DNA of 64,000 nt from Papio anubis (lineage: Eukaryota > Chordata > Mammalia > Primates > Cercopithecidae). The position numbers were made by a program, and so were the translations under genes. The stretch spans positions 38,024,968 through 38,088,967 of the forward strand of contig NC_044991.1 of the NCBI RefSeq assembly GCF_008728515.1, given 5' to 3'. The notes under the pieces were generated by a model that searched no databases, was not told the origin of the DNA, and saw nothing but the letters and a program-made list of their open reading frames with translations. This document shows positions 24,540 to 35,477 of the stretch, one piece after another; position 1 is the stretch's first letter; each line of letters starts with the position of its first letter.

Positions 24540-26330
24540 CTGCCCGTGCGCGCAAGCACACACCAGCGACCTCCAAGCAGGTGTAGCCCAGCCTGGGTCG
24601 TGGATCGCAGCCGCCTTCTGCGTGATTTTCTCAGAACCTGTGTGCCCTCATGGATGGGAACATCGGGTCGAGATACTTGTCTTCGCTTGAGAAGAGCAAA
24701 GCGCCACCACACTGCGCCCCTGACGCCGGCCTCAGCGCACGCGAGTCGGAGAAGGGGCCGCGTGAAGTTAAGTTGGGGGAAAGAGCGTGGATTTGCCCCC
24801 CTCCAGGGGGACTTCGCCAAAGTCAGTGAGCATAGGATCCAAGGCAGATCACCTAAGTGTCCTTCCCGGGCTTTAGGCGACTCCTCCCCTTCCTTCGGGG
24901 TTCTGGCCAGCGCTTTGGAAAAATCCCGGGCCTCTGCATTTCTTGCCCTTACGGACCCCGCGGTGGGTTCTTCCTCTGACCACTGCGGAGCCCGAGGCCA
25001 CAGGCGCTGCAATGTCTCCTATCCTGGTGTGCGGGGGTGCCGTCGGGGCGCGCACCCGCGTTCACTGTGACCCTCACCACAGCTGGAAATCAAAGTCAAG
25101 GCAACCGGGAGTTTGTAGAAAGCGCGAAGCTTGGAAATAAGAGCAGAAGCGGGGAACTTCTACGGAGGAGTTGGCTCCTTGGGGTGTCTAGAACAGGCCG
25201 CCCTGGCCTCACGGGAGGAGCCGGGCCCGCATTCTCACCCCACAGCGGGTAGCGCGTTTGGAGACGTCGGCGTTCAGGGGGGAGTTGTCAGCGCCCCCCA
25301 TCCCCACTCTGCTGCAGACTTCTCTTCTGGCTTCACAGAAGCCCCCACTCCTGGCCCTCAGTCCCCGGAGCCACAACCGGGCAGGAACCGTACGTTGCCG
25401 CTGCAGTGCCCGCCGCCCGGAGGGACCAGCGCCTCCCTGCGCCTGGCGCGCCCGACCCGAGCTGGTGAGAGGCTTTGTATTTGCAGGAATGAGGGGTTGT
25501 TGTGTCAGTCCCAGGGGCACGCGAGAGACACGCGCAGCCCGTCTGCCCGCCACCCCGCCCGGCCCGGCCCCAGGCACCTTCCGGGCCTCCCGCCCGCGGG
25601 CCGTTGCCTTTGTTCCGCGCATTAGCATAAAGCTGCCAGGGATCTCCCGTTTAAATAATTCCACACAAAAGGAGAGTGCATGAAAGAGAGCGAACAAGGG
25701 ACGATCCGCGAGGCTGCGCCGTGCGCCCTCGCGGGGAGGGACCGCGCTCAAGTATTTCCCTCCCCTCGAGTTTCAAGTGCCCCCTGGCAATCTGCTGCGC
25801 GCCCATTATTCGGCCGGGGACCGACGGCGTGACTGGCCGCCTCTTTTATCCCCCCGAGAGTACCGTCGGGGCCACTGCACGCTCCTTGAAGTGCCCTCAG
25901 GGCTGTTTGTTTTTGCCTCGGTGGGACCGTCGGGCCAGGGAGAGAGGAGAGCGGGCAGGAAGGCCCGGGCGGGCGGCGGGAAGGGCGGTGTCGGCGAAAG
26001 CTGGCAGAGGCGAAGCCTGGAAGGTGAGAAAGTCATAACCAGGGAATTAGGTCAGGGAAAGTCAGGACGGCACTGGACTCATCGGGATAACATTGAACTT
26101 GGGGTGTAAGAGGTGACCTCCACCTGTGAGGTGCTGGCGGCAGCTGATCCGTGCGCCTCGGTCTCAAACGGAACTGACAAAACCCAGCGAAACTGACCAG
26201 AAAGGCCGCGGCGACCCAGATCCTTTCCCTTTCCTCCCACCCCACTCACACCTGCACCCCGCCTCGCCTGCCGTAGGAGGACGAAGAGGCATCCAGGCTC
26301 CTGGGGGCCACAAGAGCATACTTTCTACCT
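24540..26330. promoter_or_regulatory. Second CpG-rich block 2.6-4.4 kb upstream of INSM1
   Basis: This GC- and CpG-rich, repeat-free sequence is separated from the promoter island by 1 kb of AT-rich DNA. No coding frame here resembles a known protein. It contains SOX/TCF-like CCTTTGTT at about 25,607-25,614, an octamer-like ATTAGCAT at 25,621, and CACCTG and CAGCTG E-boxes near 26,121-26,145. It could be an enhancer or an unannotated promoter. Confidence 0.5.
25619..25640 (+). promoter_or_regulatory. Octamer-containing 22-bp module, copy 1
   Basis: Contains ATTAGCATAA (octamer variant ATGCTAAT on the other strand) followed by AGCTGCCAGG. It matches 27,007-27,028 at 20 of 22 positions. A SOX-like CCTTTGTT lies a few bases to its left. 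Confidence 0.4.
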
Positions 26331-26365
26331 TGGTGTGCGTTTTTGCTATGGGGTTAGGGGGTGGT

Positions 26366-26899
26366 CCTCCCCCACCACCGCCGTTCCTCTCCCTTCCGCC
26401 TTTCCCTCTTCTCCCGTCCCTGCTCTCCTCCCTAGCCCTCCGGTTCCCTCCTTGTGTCATCCGCCTCCTCTCTCTCCTCCTATCCTTCTCTCCCCTTCTG
26501 TCTCTTCCCTTCTTTTCTTTCCCCTCCTTTCTTGCTCCGCACGGTCTCACCTCTCCCTCCTCTCTCTCCCCATCCCTTTCACTCCTAGTCCTTCCCCACC
26601 TGTGGTCTCCCTCCCCATGACTGGCCCCCTTCCTCTCTCCCAGCCCCTTCTTCCCACTGTCCCTCCCTCCGCATCCAGTTCCCCCAGCCCTTTTTGCTGT
26701 CTTTCTGCTCCTCTCTCTCCTCTCGTCCCTCTCTCCTGTGTCTTCCCTTGCTTGTTTCTGTCCTCTCTCCCTCTCTTCCCCCCACCTCTCTCCCAGTCTC
26801 CCATTCCTCTCCCCTACTCTCTTTGCTTTTCTCTCTCCCCCCTCCTTCACTCTCCCCCCACTCTTCTCCCTGCTCTTATTCTCCCCCCACTCCCCACAG
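26366..26899 (+). repeat. 530-bp polypyrimidine (CT-rich) tract
   Basis: The plus strand is almost pure C and T for about 530 bp, with no simple repeating unit (CTCC/TCCC/CTTC mixtures). The apparent long proteins on both strands (S/P/L-rich or E/R/G-rich) are low-complexity artefacts. Such homopurine-homopyrimidine DNA can form triplex structures. Confidence 0.85.
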
Positions 26900-27006
26900 G
26901 CCAATGTGTGTTATTTTATTTGTCTAGAGAGAGCCTATTTGTTCAGTGATGTGTGGCCTCCTGGTCGCCTGCTTTAATGGGGGACGCGGAGGCTTGGTTT
27001 CTGTGA

Positions 27007-27028
27007 GCATTAGCATACAGCTGCCGGG
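27007..27028 (+). promoter_or_regulatory. Octamer-containing 22-bp module, copy 2
   Basis: Contains ATTAGCATAC followed by AGCTGCCGGG, the partner of the module at 25,619. The change at the ninth octamer-flank base creates a CAGCTG E-box in this copy. Confidence 0.4.
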
Positions 27029-27176
27029 CTCTGCGCCCCTGCCGGCGCTCACTTTATCCCAGCCTTATCATCACTTCTTCTTTCAACCAGAAAACAATCA
27101 ACAGCTCCTCGCACTCGGCGACTTTCGAGCCCTGCTCCCTGCTTCTTGGCTAACACTGGCTCACTCGGGTGCGCAC

Positions 27177-27177
27177 C

Positions 27178-27208
<31 letters not shown>

Positions 27209-27230
27209 CTCTCTCTCTCTCCCTCTTGAA
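27177..27230 (+). repeat. (CT)n microsatellite
   Basis: Near-perfect CT dinucleotide run with two short interruptions, 280 bp beyond the polypyrimidine tract. Confidence 0.9.
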
Positions 27231-29310
27231 AGGGTAAATATTGATTGGCTGGCTTTACATTTTATGCTCCATGCCATATTTCCTTCCCTCTCTCACTTCG
27301 TCGTTGATTTTTCTCTTGCCCTCCTGTGATGTTTGAGTGTAATAAAACCATAAGAAGCCATTTTTTGGAAAGGCAGTGGTTACACTCTTTATTAAAAACC
27401 GACATCTGTCGGGAGAGCAATTAGAGGCATCAGAAGGCAGGGTTGTTGCATGTGTTTTGGGAGAATAAAACTTTGGAAAATTAACTTTGGTATTTTTTTA
27501 TTAATATTCTTTGCTTAAAACTGTAGAATTCCAAGATCAAGCTTAGAAGCCAAGATGTCCCCAGCTCAGCAGCAAGTGCTGAAATATGTAGAGATGCCAA
27601 GCATTCATTCCACTTACAGAATTCATGCCTTGTGCAAGCCAAATCCAAATATTGGTCTCTTTCAAGCACTTGCTTTTGCCAGGCTTTATCTTCACCGTTA
27701 TTTTCCCAAAGACCTTAGAATAGTCAATTGCAAGTTATAATCAACAACTCTTGAATTCCTCTTTTATTCTTAGGAAACTTGTTCAGTGATAAAGTTTTCA
27801 AGTCTGAACAGATATGCTAAGATCCTTAGATTCAGGAAATTATTTAGCATATATGCTAAATATCCTGTAAATTACCCACTTTCTAAATGTTAGATAAGGA
27901 TTAAAATAATGTCACCCAATACACTTTGTAGACGAAAATATATTCTAGATATTTTCAAGTCTGCTGTGATACTTATGGAGCTCCAACACTCCTTTTTCAA
28001 AAGGCGGCAAAGGAAAACTTGTCACATTTATGCATGATTTTGTATTAAGGTTGACATTGTCATTTGGGGTCACTTTTATGTGACTAGAGGCTTTTTAATG
28101 CTAATACTTGGTCACAGAAGTCATAACTGTTGATCCTCTGAGGTTGTTCTGTTAATCTCCATCCAAGGGTTCCAGGACCTGTCACAGAAACTTACTCCTT
28201 TTACTTATGAGTTTGACCCAGGTCCTTTCAGGGGAAAGGGACAGGGGAGGAGAGTTGCTTGAGCCGACTCATTCACCAGTCCCTGAAATATGGTTTCACG
28301 TGTGCTGGGTCTGAATTCTGAAGAGTGGACCAGTAGCAATTGTTCCCTTTTCAAGTGACATAGTGTGTACCATATGGCCAATGCTGGACCCTCCCCACAG
28401 TGACCCATGCATTTGTGGAAAACGCACATGTGAAGGAATTAGGAGCATTTATTGCTTGCTTTTGCCTGCCTTGGGAAAATCAAGAGTCCAGTATTCTGGA
28501 ACAATTTTATTTTGCAGAAATATCAATATCAAATAACTTTGCAGTTCCAACAAGTTGGCACTTTGCAGCAGAGAGTTTGATAATGTGTATACAATACTGT
28601 AATGCCAGCTCTGACTTTCCTTCTAATAGTTGTGTATCCCTTATCTTGTGCCAATTTTTGCTCAACATTTACCTGAAATATAACACATGAACAAAAAAGT
28701 GGAATTGTTCACAAAAACCAATGTTAAGCCCTGCTGTGAAAAAGTGTGTCACACTATCTACTAAGACAGACCCAATAAATGAGAACCATCTTATGTGCTG
28801 TTGCCCCTCGTTCCTGAATCCATGCAGTTTCTAGTGGGCAATTAATTTGCTTTATTTATAAGAAAAAGGGTTTCTGATCCACATGATAGCTGACATGTAC
28901 TAGGGACCCCCTCACCCTCCCCCCAGTGCAAAGCAGCAGTGCTAAGGATAAAAGAAAGTGAACTTAGATGAACTTCCCATTACCACCTTACCACGTTCTA
29001 ATCTAAAACCTATGTGTGAACCCCTTGAGCATCTAACTTTTCTGTGACTTTAGGCTCCTCATCTGCAATTTGAAACAGAAATACAGCCTCCTCCTTTCCA
29101 AAGGTCATGTAAGCTTTCCTACACAATCACTGCTTCTGATGTTGGACTATATAGATTTAATTTCTCATCCTCTGTTTACTGATTTTCCATTCTGGGCACA
29201 TTTTCTTTTTTATCACCCATAAGTATTGCTGGGTAAACATGTGAAGAACTAACAAGACTGGCAGCAGAAGTTTCCAGGAAATCAAACAGAATCACACCCA
29301 AGGTAAAACA
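27230..29310. other. Unique spacer between CFAP61 3' end and the INSM1 upstream region
   Basis: No interspersed repeat or coding exon is recognised. A TAAATATTGATTGG word at about 27,235-27,250 resembles a ONECUT site, and a perfect 14-bp palindrome lies at 27,399-27,412. The rest is ordinary AT-rich sequence. Confidence 0.4.
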
Positions 29311-29314
29311 AGTT

Positions 29315-29600
29315 TTACACAGTATGATCTCATTTTATTGCCGAAATGGATTATTCTGCAGAGAAACATGCCTGGGATTTGTAAAGCAAGCCTGCCCCAG
29401 AAGAGAGGCACGCGGCCATGTGCCACCTACTGGGATGATAGAAAACTACAGGCATAAGTCGGGGAAGGAAAGGAAGGAACAAAACCACCAGGGGCTGGCT
29501 TCACTGTCATACCAGGCTGCAGAGAACTTTTCTATTTCTACAGAGCAAGTTTCCAGGAACTAAATAAATGAAAACCATAAAGGGGAGACCCTGCCTACAA
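29315..29600 (-). other. CFAP61: CFAP61 3' UTR
   Basis: About 285 nt of repeat-free sequence from the stop codon to just past the AATAAA at 29,339-29,334. No other canonical signal lies between. Confidence 0.7.
29334..29339 (-). terminator. CFAP61 poly(A) signal AATAAA
   Basis: The minus strand reads GGCAATAAAATGAG, 262 nt downstream of the CFAP61 stop. Cleavage is expected around 29,315. Confidence 0.7.
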
Positions 29601-29801
29601 CTAAATGATGCCTGGCCACGCATACATGGGCAGGTGGTAGCGATTATAGTGTAGGTAGTCCAGAGTGCTTCTCTCCACCAGGGTTTTGTAGATGGATTCC
29701 TCGAAGACTCTTTTGAGGTATTGCCTGGGCTTCTCAGTCGGGTTTATTTCCTCATCTTCTATCTGATGGGCTAACTGCTCTATGGAAGGAAGGTCTTCCT
29801 C
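29601..29801 (-). CDS. CFAP61: CFAP61 terminal coding exon (66 codons plus stop)
   Basis: CFAP61 is an axonemal protein, associated with the radial-spoke/calmodulin complex and needed for sperm flagella. This exon encodes the extreme C terminus. The minus strand shows a pyrimidine-poor but valid acceptor (GTTTTACAG) before 29,801, then an open frame beginning EEDLPSIEQ and ending MYAWPGII followed by TAG at 29,603-29,601. Codon 1 joins in phase 0 to the exon at 46,233, giving an uninterrupted junction ASKE|EEDLPS. I recognise the sequence as the CFAP61 C terminus. Strand and position (7.4 kb upstream of INSM1, same direction) match the human gene order. Confidence 0.92.
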   Translation of the reverse strand, partial: EEDLPSIEQLAHQIEDEEINPTEKPRQYLKRVFEESIYKTLVERSTLDYLHYNRYHLPMYAWPGII

Positions 29802-29944
29802 CTGTAAAACACAGTAAGAGGCCAGATACAGAAATTAATTGGATCCTGCACAGTTGTAACAGGGCAGTTTCGTGAAAACGAAAACGATAGTAGTCAGCTG
29901 TGCAAGGCTGGTCACTTTTTTCCTAGCTTTTGAAAATTTATTTT

Positions 29945-30332
29945 TAATTGTGGCAAAGTATACAATAACATCAAATGTCTTATTTTAATAATTTTTAGGT
30001 GTACAGTTCAGTGGCATGAAGTACATTCACATTGCTGTGTAACCCTCACCACTGTCCATCTCCAGGACGTTTTCATCTTTGTCAACTGAAATACTGTCTC
30101 CATTAAACAGCAGCTCCCTACCCTCCCATCCTCCAGGCCCTGGAAACCGCCTCTGTCTCTGTGAACGTGACTACACAGGCACCTCATATGAGTGGAACTG
30201 TGTAGTATTTTTTTTGTATGACTGGCTTATATCACTTAGCATAATGTCCTTAAGAGTCATCCAGGTTAGTAATTTCAAGCCCTTCATTTTCAGATAAAAA
30301 TCATCATACTTGTTTTGTTGTCGTTGTTGTTT
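29945..30332 (-). mobile_element. Old L1 (L1M type) 3' fragment
   Basis: Antisense to the plus strand. Includes gtacagttcagtggcatgaagtacattcacattg and cacttagcataatgtc, typical of mammalian L1 3' ends. Cut by the Alu at 30,333. Confidence 0.7.
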
Positions 30333-30640
30333 CTGTTTGTTTTTTGAGAAGGAATTTCGCTGTTGTTGCCCAGGCTGGAGTGCAATGGCGCGATCTGGGC
30401 TCACTGCAACCTCTGCCTCCCAGGTTCAAGCGATTCTCCTGCCTCAGCCTCCCGAGTAGCTGGGACTACAGGCGTGGCCCACCACACCTGGCTAATTTTG
30501 TATATTTAATAGAGACAGGGTCTCTCCTTGTTGGTCAGGCTGCTCTGGAACTCCCCACCTCAGGTGATCTGCCCGCCTTGGCCTCCCAAAGTGCTGGGAT
30601 TACAGGCGTGAGCCACTGTGCCCTGCCCGTTTTAAAAATA
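30333..30640 (-). mobile_element. Alu (S/Sx type)
   Basis: Full-length Alu in reverse orientation inside CFAP61's last intron (same direction as the gene), followed by (ATA)n. Confidence 0.9.
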
Positions 30641-30649
30641 ATAATAATA

Positions 30650-31685
30650 AAAAAGGAGTGATTAAACCTTTTTACTTGAAAGGTCCTAGATGGTTTTCTT
30701 GGTTATAATTCCCAAGAAATGGGATTTTAAAACCTTAGAATAAATTCACGGTCAAGTCAAATTTTATTGATACATTTGAAAAGATAGGGCTTAGAAAGAA
30801 TAAAGTTGTTTGAAGTTGAGAATCATATGCTGTACACAGGTACAGTGTAGTAGAGATTTTCCGAACATTTCATTATAAACGTTTTCAGAGACAAGTTGAA
30901 GAATTGTCCAGTGGGCACCTGCACGCCCCCACCTGGACTCCACAGATAACATCTGCTATATTTGCTTCACCGCCGCATATCTGCCCTCTAGAGTAGGGTA
31001 CTTCTAGAAAGCACATCCCCCAGGGTTGAGCTGGGTGCTTTCCAAACACCGTGATTCTTGAACATCACTGTAGATCAAGAGTCTGTGGACTCCAATGGTA
31101 CATTTATTTCAACTTCCAATAATTCCTTCTGTTTTGAACAGAAAAGGCAATTACTTGCAGGGTTTTGTTGGATTATTAACTTACTAGTGATAAGAGCTTA
31201 TAGATAGAAAAGTAGACTCAAGCTATATGGAGGCATAGAGTCATTGCCACTTGGCTAAGAAGACACAACAAGGTGTTGGAGATTATGCATGCATTGGACA
31301 GAGCAGTCAGTGGGGGTTGCAGGAATTCAGAGGTAAACCAGAGGGATAAAGGTAGTGATAGGGAAAAAGCTGATTCTCACAACTAAATACTGGAGGTGCT
31401 GAAAACTTTGGGTGCCACCAGTAAGGCCTTGTGGATATATTCTGCAATGTATATGAGGTTGGCTCTTTCTTCCTTAATTTTTCTGGAGAACTGTATCAAA
31501 CCAACCAAAAACAATTACCTTTTTAAAATTATACAAGATTTCGAGCTCATATTGTATGCTGCTGTTCTGACACTGGGTTAAATAGTGTAAAATCACTTTT
31601 GAAGTTTATTTCAAGCAAATATTCCTCTAGATTATAAACAGATTTTTGGGCACTTGCCTCTTGAAGGATGACCTGTCATACTGTG
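30650..31685. other. Intronic unique sequence
   Basis: No exon or classifiable repeat is recognised between the Alu and the minisatellite. Confidence 0.4.
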
Positions 31686-31689
31686 ATCA

Positions 31690-33065
31690 TCTTCTTTCAC
31701 TGTGTGACCACCTCCCCTCACAGTATGACCACCTCCCCTCAGTGTGACCACTTCCCCTCAGTGTGACCACCTCCCCTCAGTATGACTACCACCCCTCACA
31801 GTGTGACCACGTCCCCTCAGTGTGACCACTTCCCCTCAATGTAACCACCTCCTCTCAGTGTGACCACCACCCCTCTCAGTGTGACTACCTCCCCTCACAG
31901 TATGACCACCTCCCCTCAGTGTGACCACCTCCCCTCAGTGTGACGACCACCCCTCACAGTGTGACCACCTCCCCTCACAGTATAACCACCTCCCCTCAGT
32001 GTGACTGCCTCCTCACTCACAGTATGACCACCTCCCCTCAGTGTGACCACTTCCCCTCAATGTGACCACCTCCTCTCAGTGTGACTACCACCCCTCACAG
32101 TGTGACCACCTCCCCTCCCAGTATGACCACCTCCCCTCAGTGTGACCACCTCCTCACTCACAGTATGACCACCTCCCCTCATTGTGACCACCTCCCCTCA
32201 GTGTGACTACTTCCTCTCAGTGTGACCACCTCCCCTCACAGTATGACCACCTCCCCTCAGTGTGACCACCTCTTCTCAGTGTGACCACCTCCCCTCTCAG
32301 TGTGACCACCTCTGCTCACAGTGTCACTACCTCCCCTCAGTGTGATCACCTCCCCTCAGTGTGATCACCTCCCCTCACAGTGTGGCCGCCTCCCCTCTCA
32401 CAGTGTTACCACCTCCCCTCTTACAGTGTGACCACCTCCCCTCTCACAGTGTGACTACCTCCCCTCTCACAGTGTGACCACCTCCATCACAGTGTGACCA
32501 CCTCCCCTCACAGTGTGACTACCTTCCCTTAGTGTGACCATCTCCCCTCTCACAATGTGACCACCTCCCCTCTCACAGTGTGGCCACCTCCCCTCACACA
32601 GTGTGACCACCTCCCCTCTCACAGTGTGACTCCCTCCCCTCTCACAGTATGACTCCCTCCCCTCAGTGTGACCACCTCCCCTCTCAGTGTGACCATCTCC
32701 CCTCACAATGTGATTACTTTTTCTTTCACAGCATGATCACCTCCCCTCAGTGTGACCATCTCCCCTCTCACAGTGTGACCACCTCCCTGACACAGTGTGA
32801 CCACCTCCCCTCTCAGTGTGACCACCTCCCCTTTCACAATGTGATTACTTTTTCTCTCAGCGTGACCACCTCCCCTCAGTGTGACCACCTACCCTCACGC
32901 AGCGTGACCACTTTTTCTCTCAGTGTGACCACCTCCCCTCAGTGTGACCACTTCCCCTCACACAATGTGATCACTTTTTCTCTCATAGTGTGAATACCTC
33001 CCCTCTCAGTGTGACTACCTCCTCTCAGTAGTGTGACCATCTCCCTTCACACAGTGTGACCACCC
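31690..33065 (+). repeat. Minisatellite, about 20-24-bp unit, 1.4 kb
   Basis: Around 60 tandem variants of CAGTGTGACCACCTCCCCT with CA, CT or CACA spacers. Early units often carry TATGACC; late units carry TTTTTCTCTCAG inserts. Open frames on both strands (H-T-V-R-G-E-like repeats) are artefacts of the unit. Confidence 0.95.
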
Positions 33066-33154
33066 CTTCCTCCCCTCATTACCCTTATGAATTCAACTTC
33101 TTTAGATTCCACATGTAAGTGAGATCATGCAGTATTTGTCTTTCTGTACCTGAT

Positions 33155-33450
33155 TTTTTTTTTTTTTTTTTAAGACAAGGTCTCACTCTGTTGCCCAGAC
33201 TGGAGTGCAGCGGGACGATCTCGGCTCACCACAACTTCTGCCTCCTGGGTGCAAGCAATTCTCCTGCCTCAGCCTCCCGAGTAGCTGGGATTACAGGTGC
33301 ACACCACTACCACCTGGCTAATTTTTGTATTTTTAGTAGAGACGAGGTTTCACCATGTTGGCAAGGCTGCTCTTGAACTCCTGACCTCAAATGATCCACC
33401 TGCCTCGGCCTCCCAAAGTGCTGGGGTTACAGGCCACCGTGCCCAGCCGT
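33155..33450 (-). mobile_element. AluS inside L1
   Basis: Full Alu in reverse orientation with a T16 head, interrupting the L1 3' end. Confidence 0.9.
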
Positions 33451-33685
33451 ACTTAGCATATTATACTTAGCATAATGTCCTCCAGGTTCATCCATGTTGT
33501 TGAAAATGACAGAACAGAACTTCCTTTTTTTAAGGCTGAATAGTATTCCATTGTGCATATATACCATAATTTCTTTATCCATTCATCTGCTGATGAACAC
33601 TTAGGTTCAATTCGTGTCCTGGCTATTTTGAATAGGCTGCAATAGGCATAAGAATGCAGATATTTCTTTGATACACTGATTTCAT

Positions 33686-33988
33686 TTTTTTTTTTTTTTT
33701 TTTTTGAGACGGAGTCTCGCTCTGTCGCCCAGGCTGGAGTGCAGTGGCTGGATCTCAGCTCACTGCAAGCTCCGCCTCCCAGGTTCACGCCATTCTCCGG
33801 CCTCAGCCTCCCGAGTAGCTGGGACTACAGGTGCCCACCACCTCGCCCGGCTAGTTTTTTGCATTTTTTAGTAGAGACGGGGTTTCACCGTGTTAGCCAG
33901 GATGGTCTCGATCTCCTGACCTCGTGATCCACCCGTCTCGGCCTCCCAAAGTGCTGGGATTACAGGCTTGAGCCACCGCGCCCGGCCC
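33686..33988 (-). mobile_element. AluY, Old World monkey type, young
   Basis: Nearly consensus copy with the same cercopithecine diagnostic variants as the Alu at position 1. It is flanked by a perfect duplication CTGATTTCATTT. Likely lineage-specific. Confidence 0.95.
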
Positions 33989-34264
33989 TGATTTCATTTC
34001 TTTTGGATACATACCAAAAAGTGAGATTGCTGGATCATATGTAATTCTATTTTTAGTTTTCTGAGGAACCTCCACATTGTTTTCCAAAATGGCTGAACCA
34101 ATCTCCATTACCACCAACAGTGAACAAGAATTCCCTTTTCTCCACATCCTTGCCAACCTTTTATCTATAACAGCCATACTAACAAGGGTGAGGTGGTAGC
34201 TCACTGTGGTTTTATTTTGCATTTCCCTGATGATACATGAGGTTGATCCTTTTTAAAATACATC

Positions 34265-34840
34265 TTTTGGTCACAGTAAGTCCTCATAGCGTCCTAGAAA
34301 CTGTAACTTTAAGTGAGATAACATGTATCAAAACAAATTTTACCATAGGCTAATTGATAAGAACAAGAGTGAAGTTCCGACAGCATATTTCTGGTCACAA
34401 AAACATCACCAAACTTCTAAATAAAGATCAAAAACACTTCTAACATTAAACACTAAAATAATTGTGGGCTATAATACATTTAAGAAAGATTAACATAAAC
34501 AAGTAAGGTAATTATTTACCGAATTATTTCAGTTCTGGGTGGTGAGTTGCTGCAGCTTATCCTGGCAGCTCAGGTCACAAAGCGGGAACCCATGATGAAC
34601 AGGACCCTTCCCATCACAGGGTACATTCCCACCCACATCTGCACCCACACTCACGCACACTGGGACCATTTAGACATGCTAATTAACCTTTTGTGTCTGG
34701 CTCTTTTCACTTAGCGTGGTGTTTTGTTTTTTTCTGATCTTTGAACTCCAGTGTACCTGGTGAAAACCCACAATGCACACAAACATGGGCAGAACATGCA
34801 AACTCCACAGACAGTGGCCCAGGAATGACTTTCTTTTCCT
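34265..34840 (+). mobile_element. Interspersed-repeat insert of unassigned family
   Basis: Splits two collinear L1 segments. It contains tggtcacaaaaacatcacc, cagttctgggtggtgagttgctgcagc and gggcagaacatgcaaactccacag, phrases I know from a medium-copy repeat but cannot name safely. It contains a small L1-like patch near 34,690-34,740. Confidence 0.5.
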
Positions 34841-35477
34841 CATCAATGTTACAATGAAAGGATGTTATTTGAGGACCTACCACATGTATTCTTTTGAGAA
34901 GTGTCTATTCAGGTCCTTTGCTTGTGTTTATATCAGGCCATTTGTTTTCCTGTCAGTGAGTTGTGTGAGTTCCCTATATATTTTGGATATTAGCTAAAAT
35001 TGGATATCATACATCAAATCAGATGTATGATTTGGAAATATTTTCTCCCAGTCTGTGAGCTGTCTCTTCGCTCTGTTGTTTTCTTTGCTGTGCAGACGCT
35101 TTTACATTTGATGTAGACCCACTTGTCTGTTTTTGCTTTTGTTGCCTGTGCTTTTGGTGTCACATCCAAAAAAATCCTTTCTGAGACCAATGTCAAGAAC
35201 TATTTCTCCTATACAGTTTCCAGTCTTATGTTTAAGTCTTCACTCCATTTTGAATTGATTTTTCTGTATGGGTTGAGAGAAGAGTCCAATTTCATTCTTC
35301 TGCATGTAGATATCCAGTTTTTCTAATACCATTTATTGAAGGGACTGTCCTTTCCCCATTGTATGTTCTTGGCACTTCTGTCAAAAATCAATTGACTGTA
35401 AATGTGTAGGTTTATTTATGACTTTGTATCCTGTCCCACTGGTACATTTATCTGTTTTTATGGCAGTACCATGCTGA

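Larger units (their letters stand above)
33080..34262 (-). mobile_element. L1 3' end, interrupted by two Alus
   Basis: Recognisable L1 3' region segments at 33,080-33,150, 33,451-33,680 and 33,989-34,262 (ggctgaatagtattccattg; tgagattgctggatcatatg; ccaccaacagtg), collinear across the Alus. Probably continues at 34,845 after another insert. Confidence 0.85.

Noticed and set aside
26164..26949. Open frames of 164-246 codons on both strands
   Set aside because: Low-complexity translations of the polypyrimidine tract.
32467..32993. Repetitive His/Thr/Gly-rich or Cys/Asp/His-rich open frames
   Set aside because: Products of the minisatellite unit; no start context, no conservation expected.
31690..33065. 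CRISPR-like array of short repeats
   Set aside because: Units are contiguous with no unique spacers, in a primate intron; a minisatellite.
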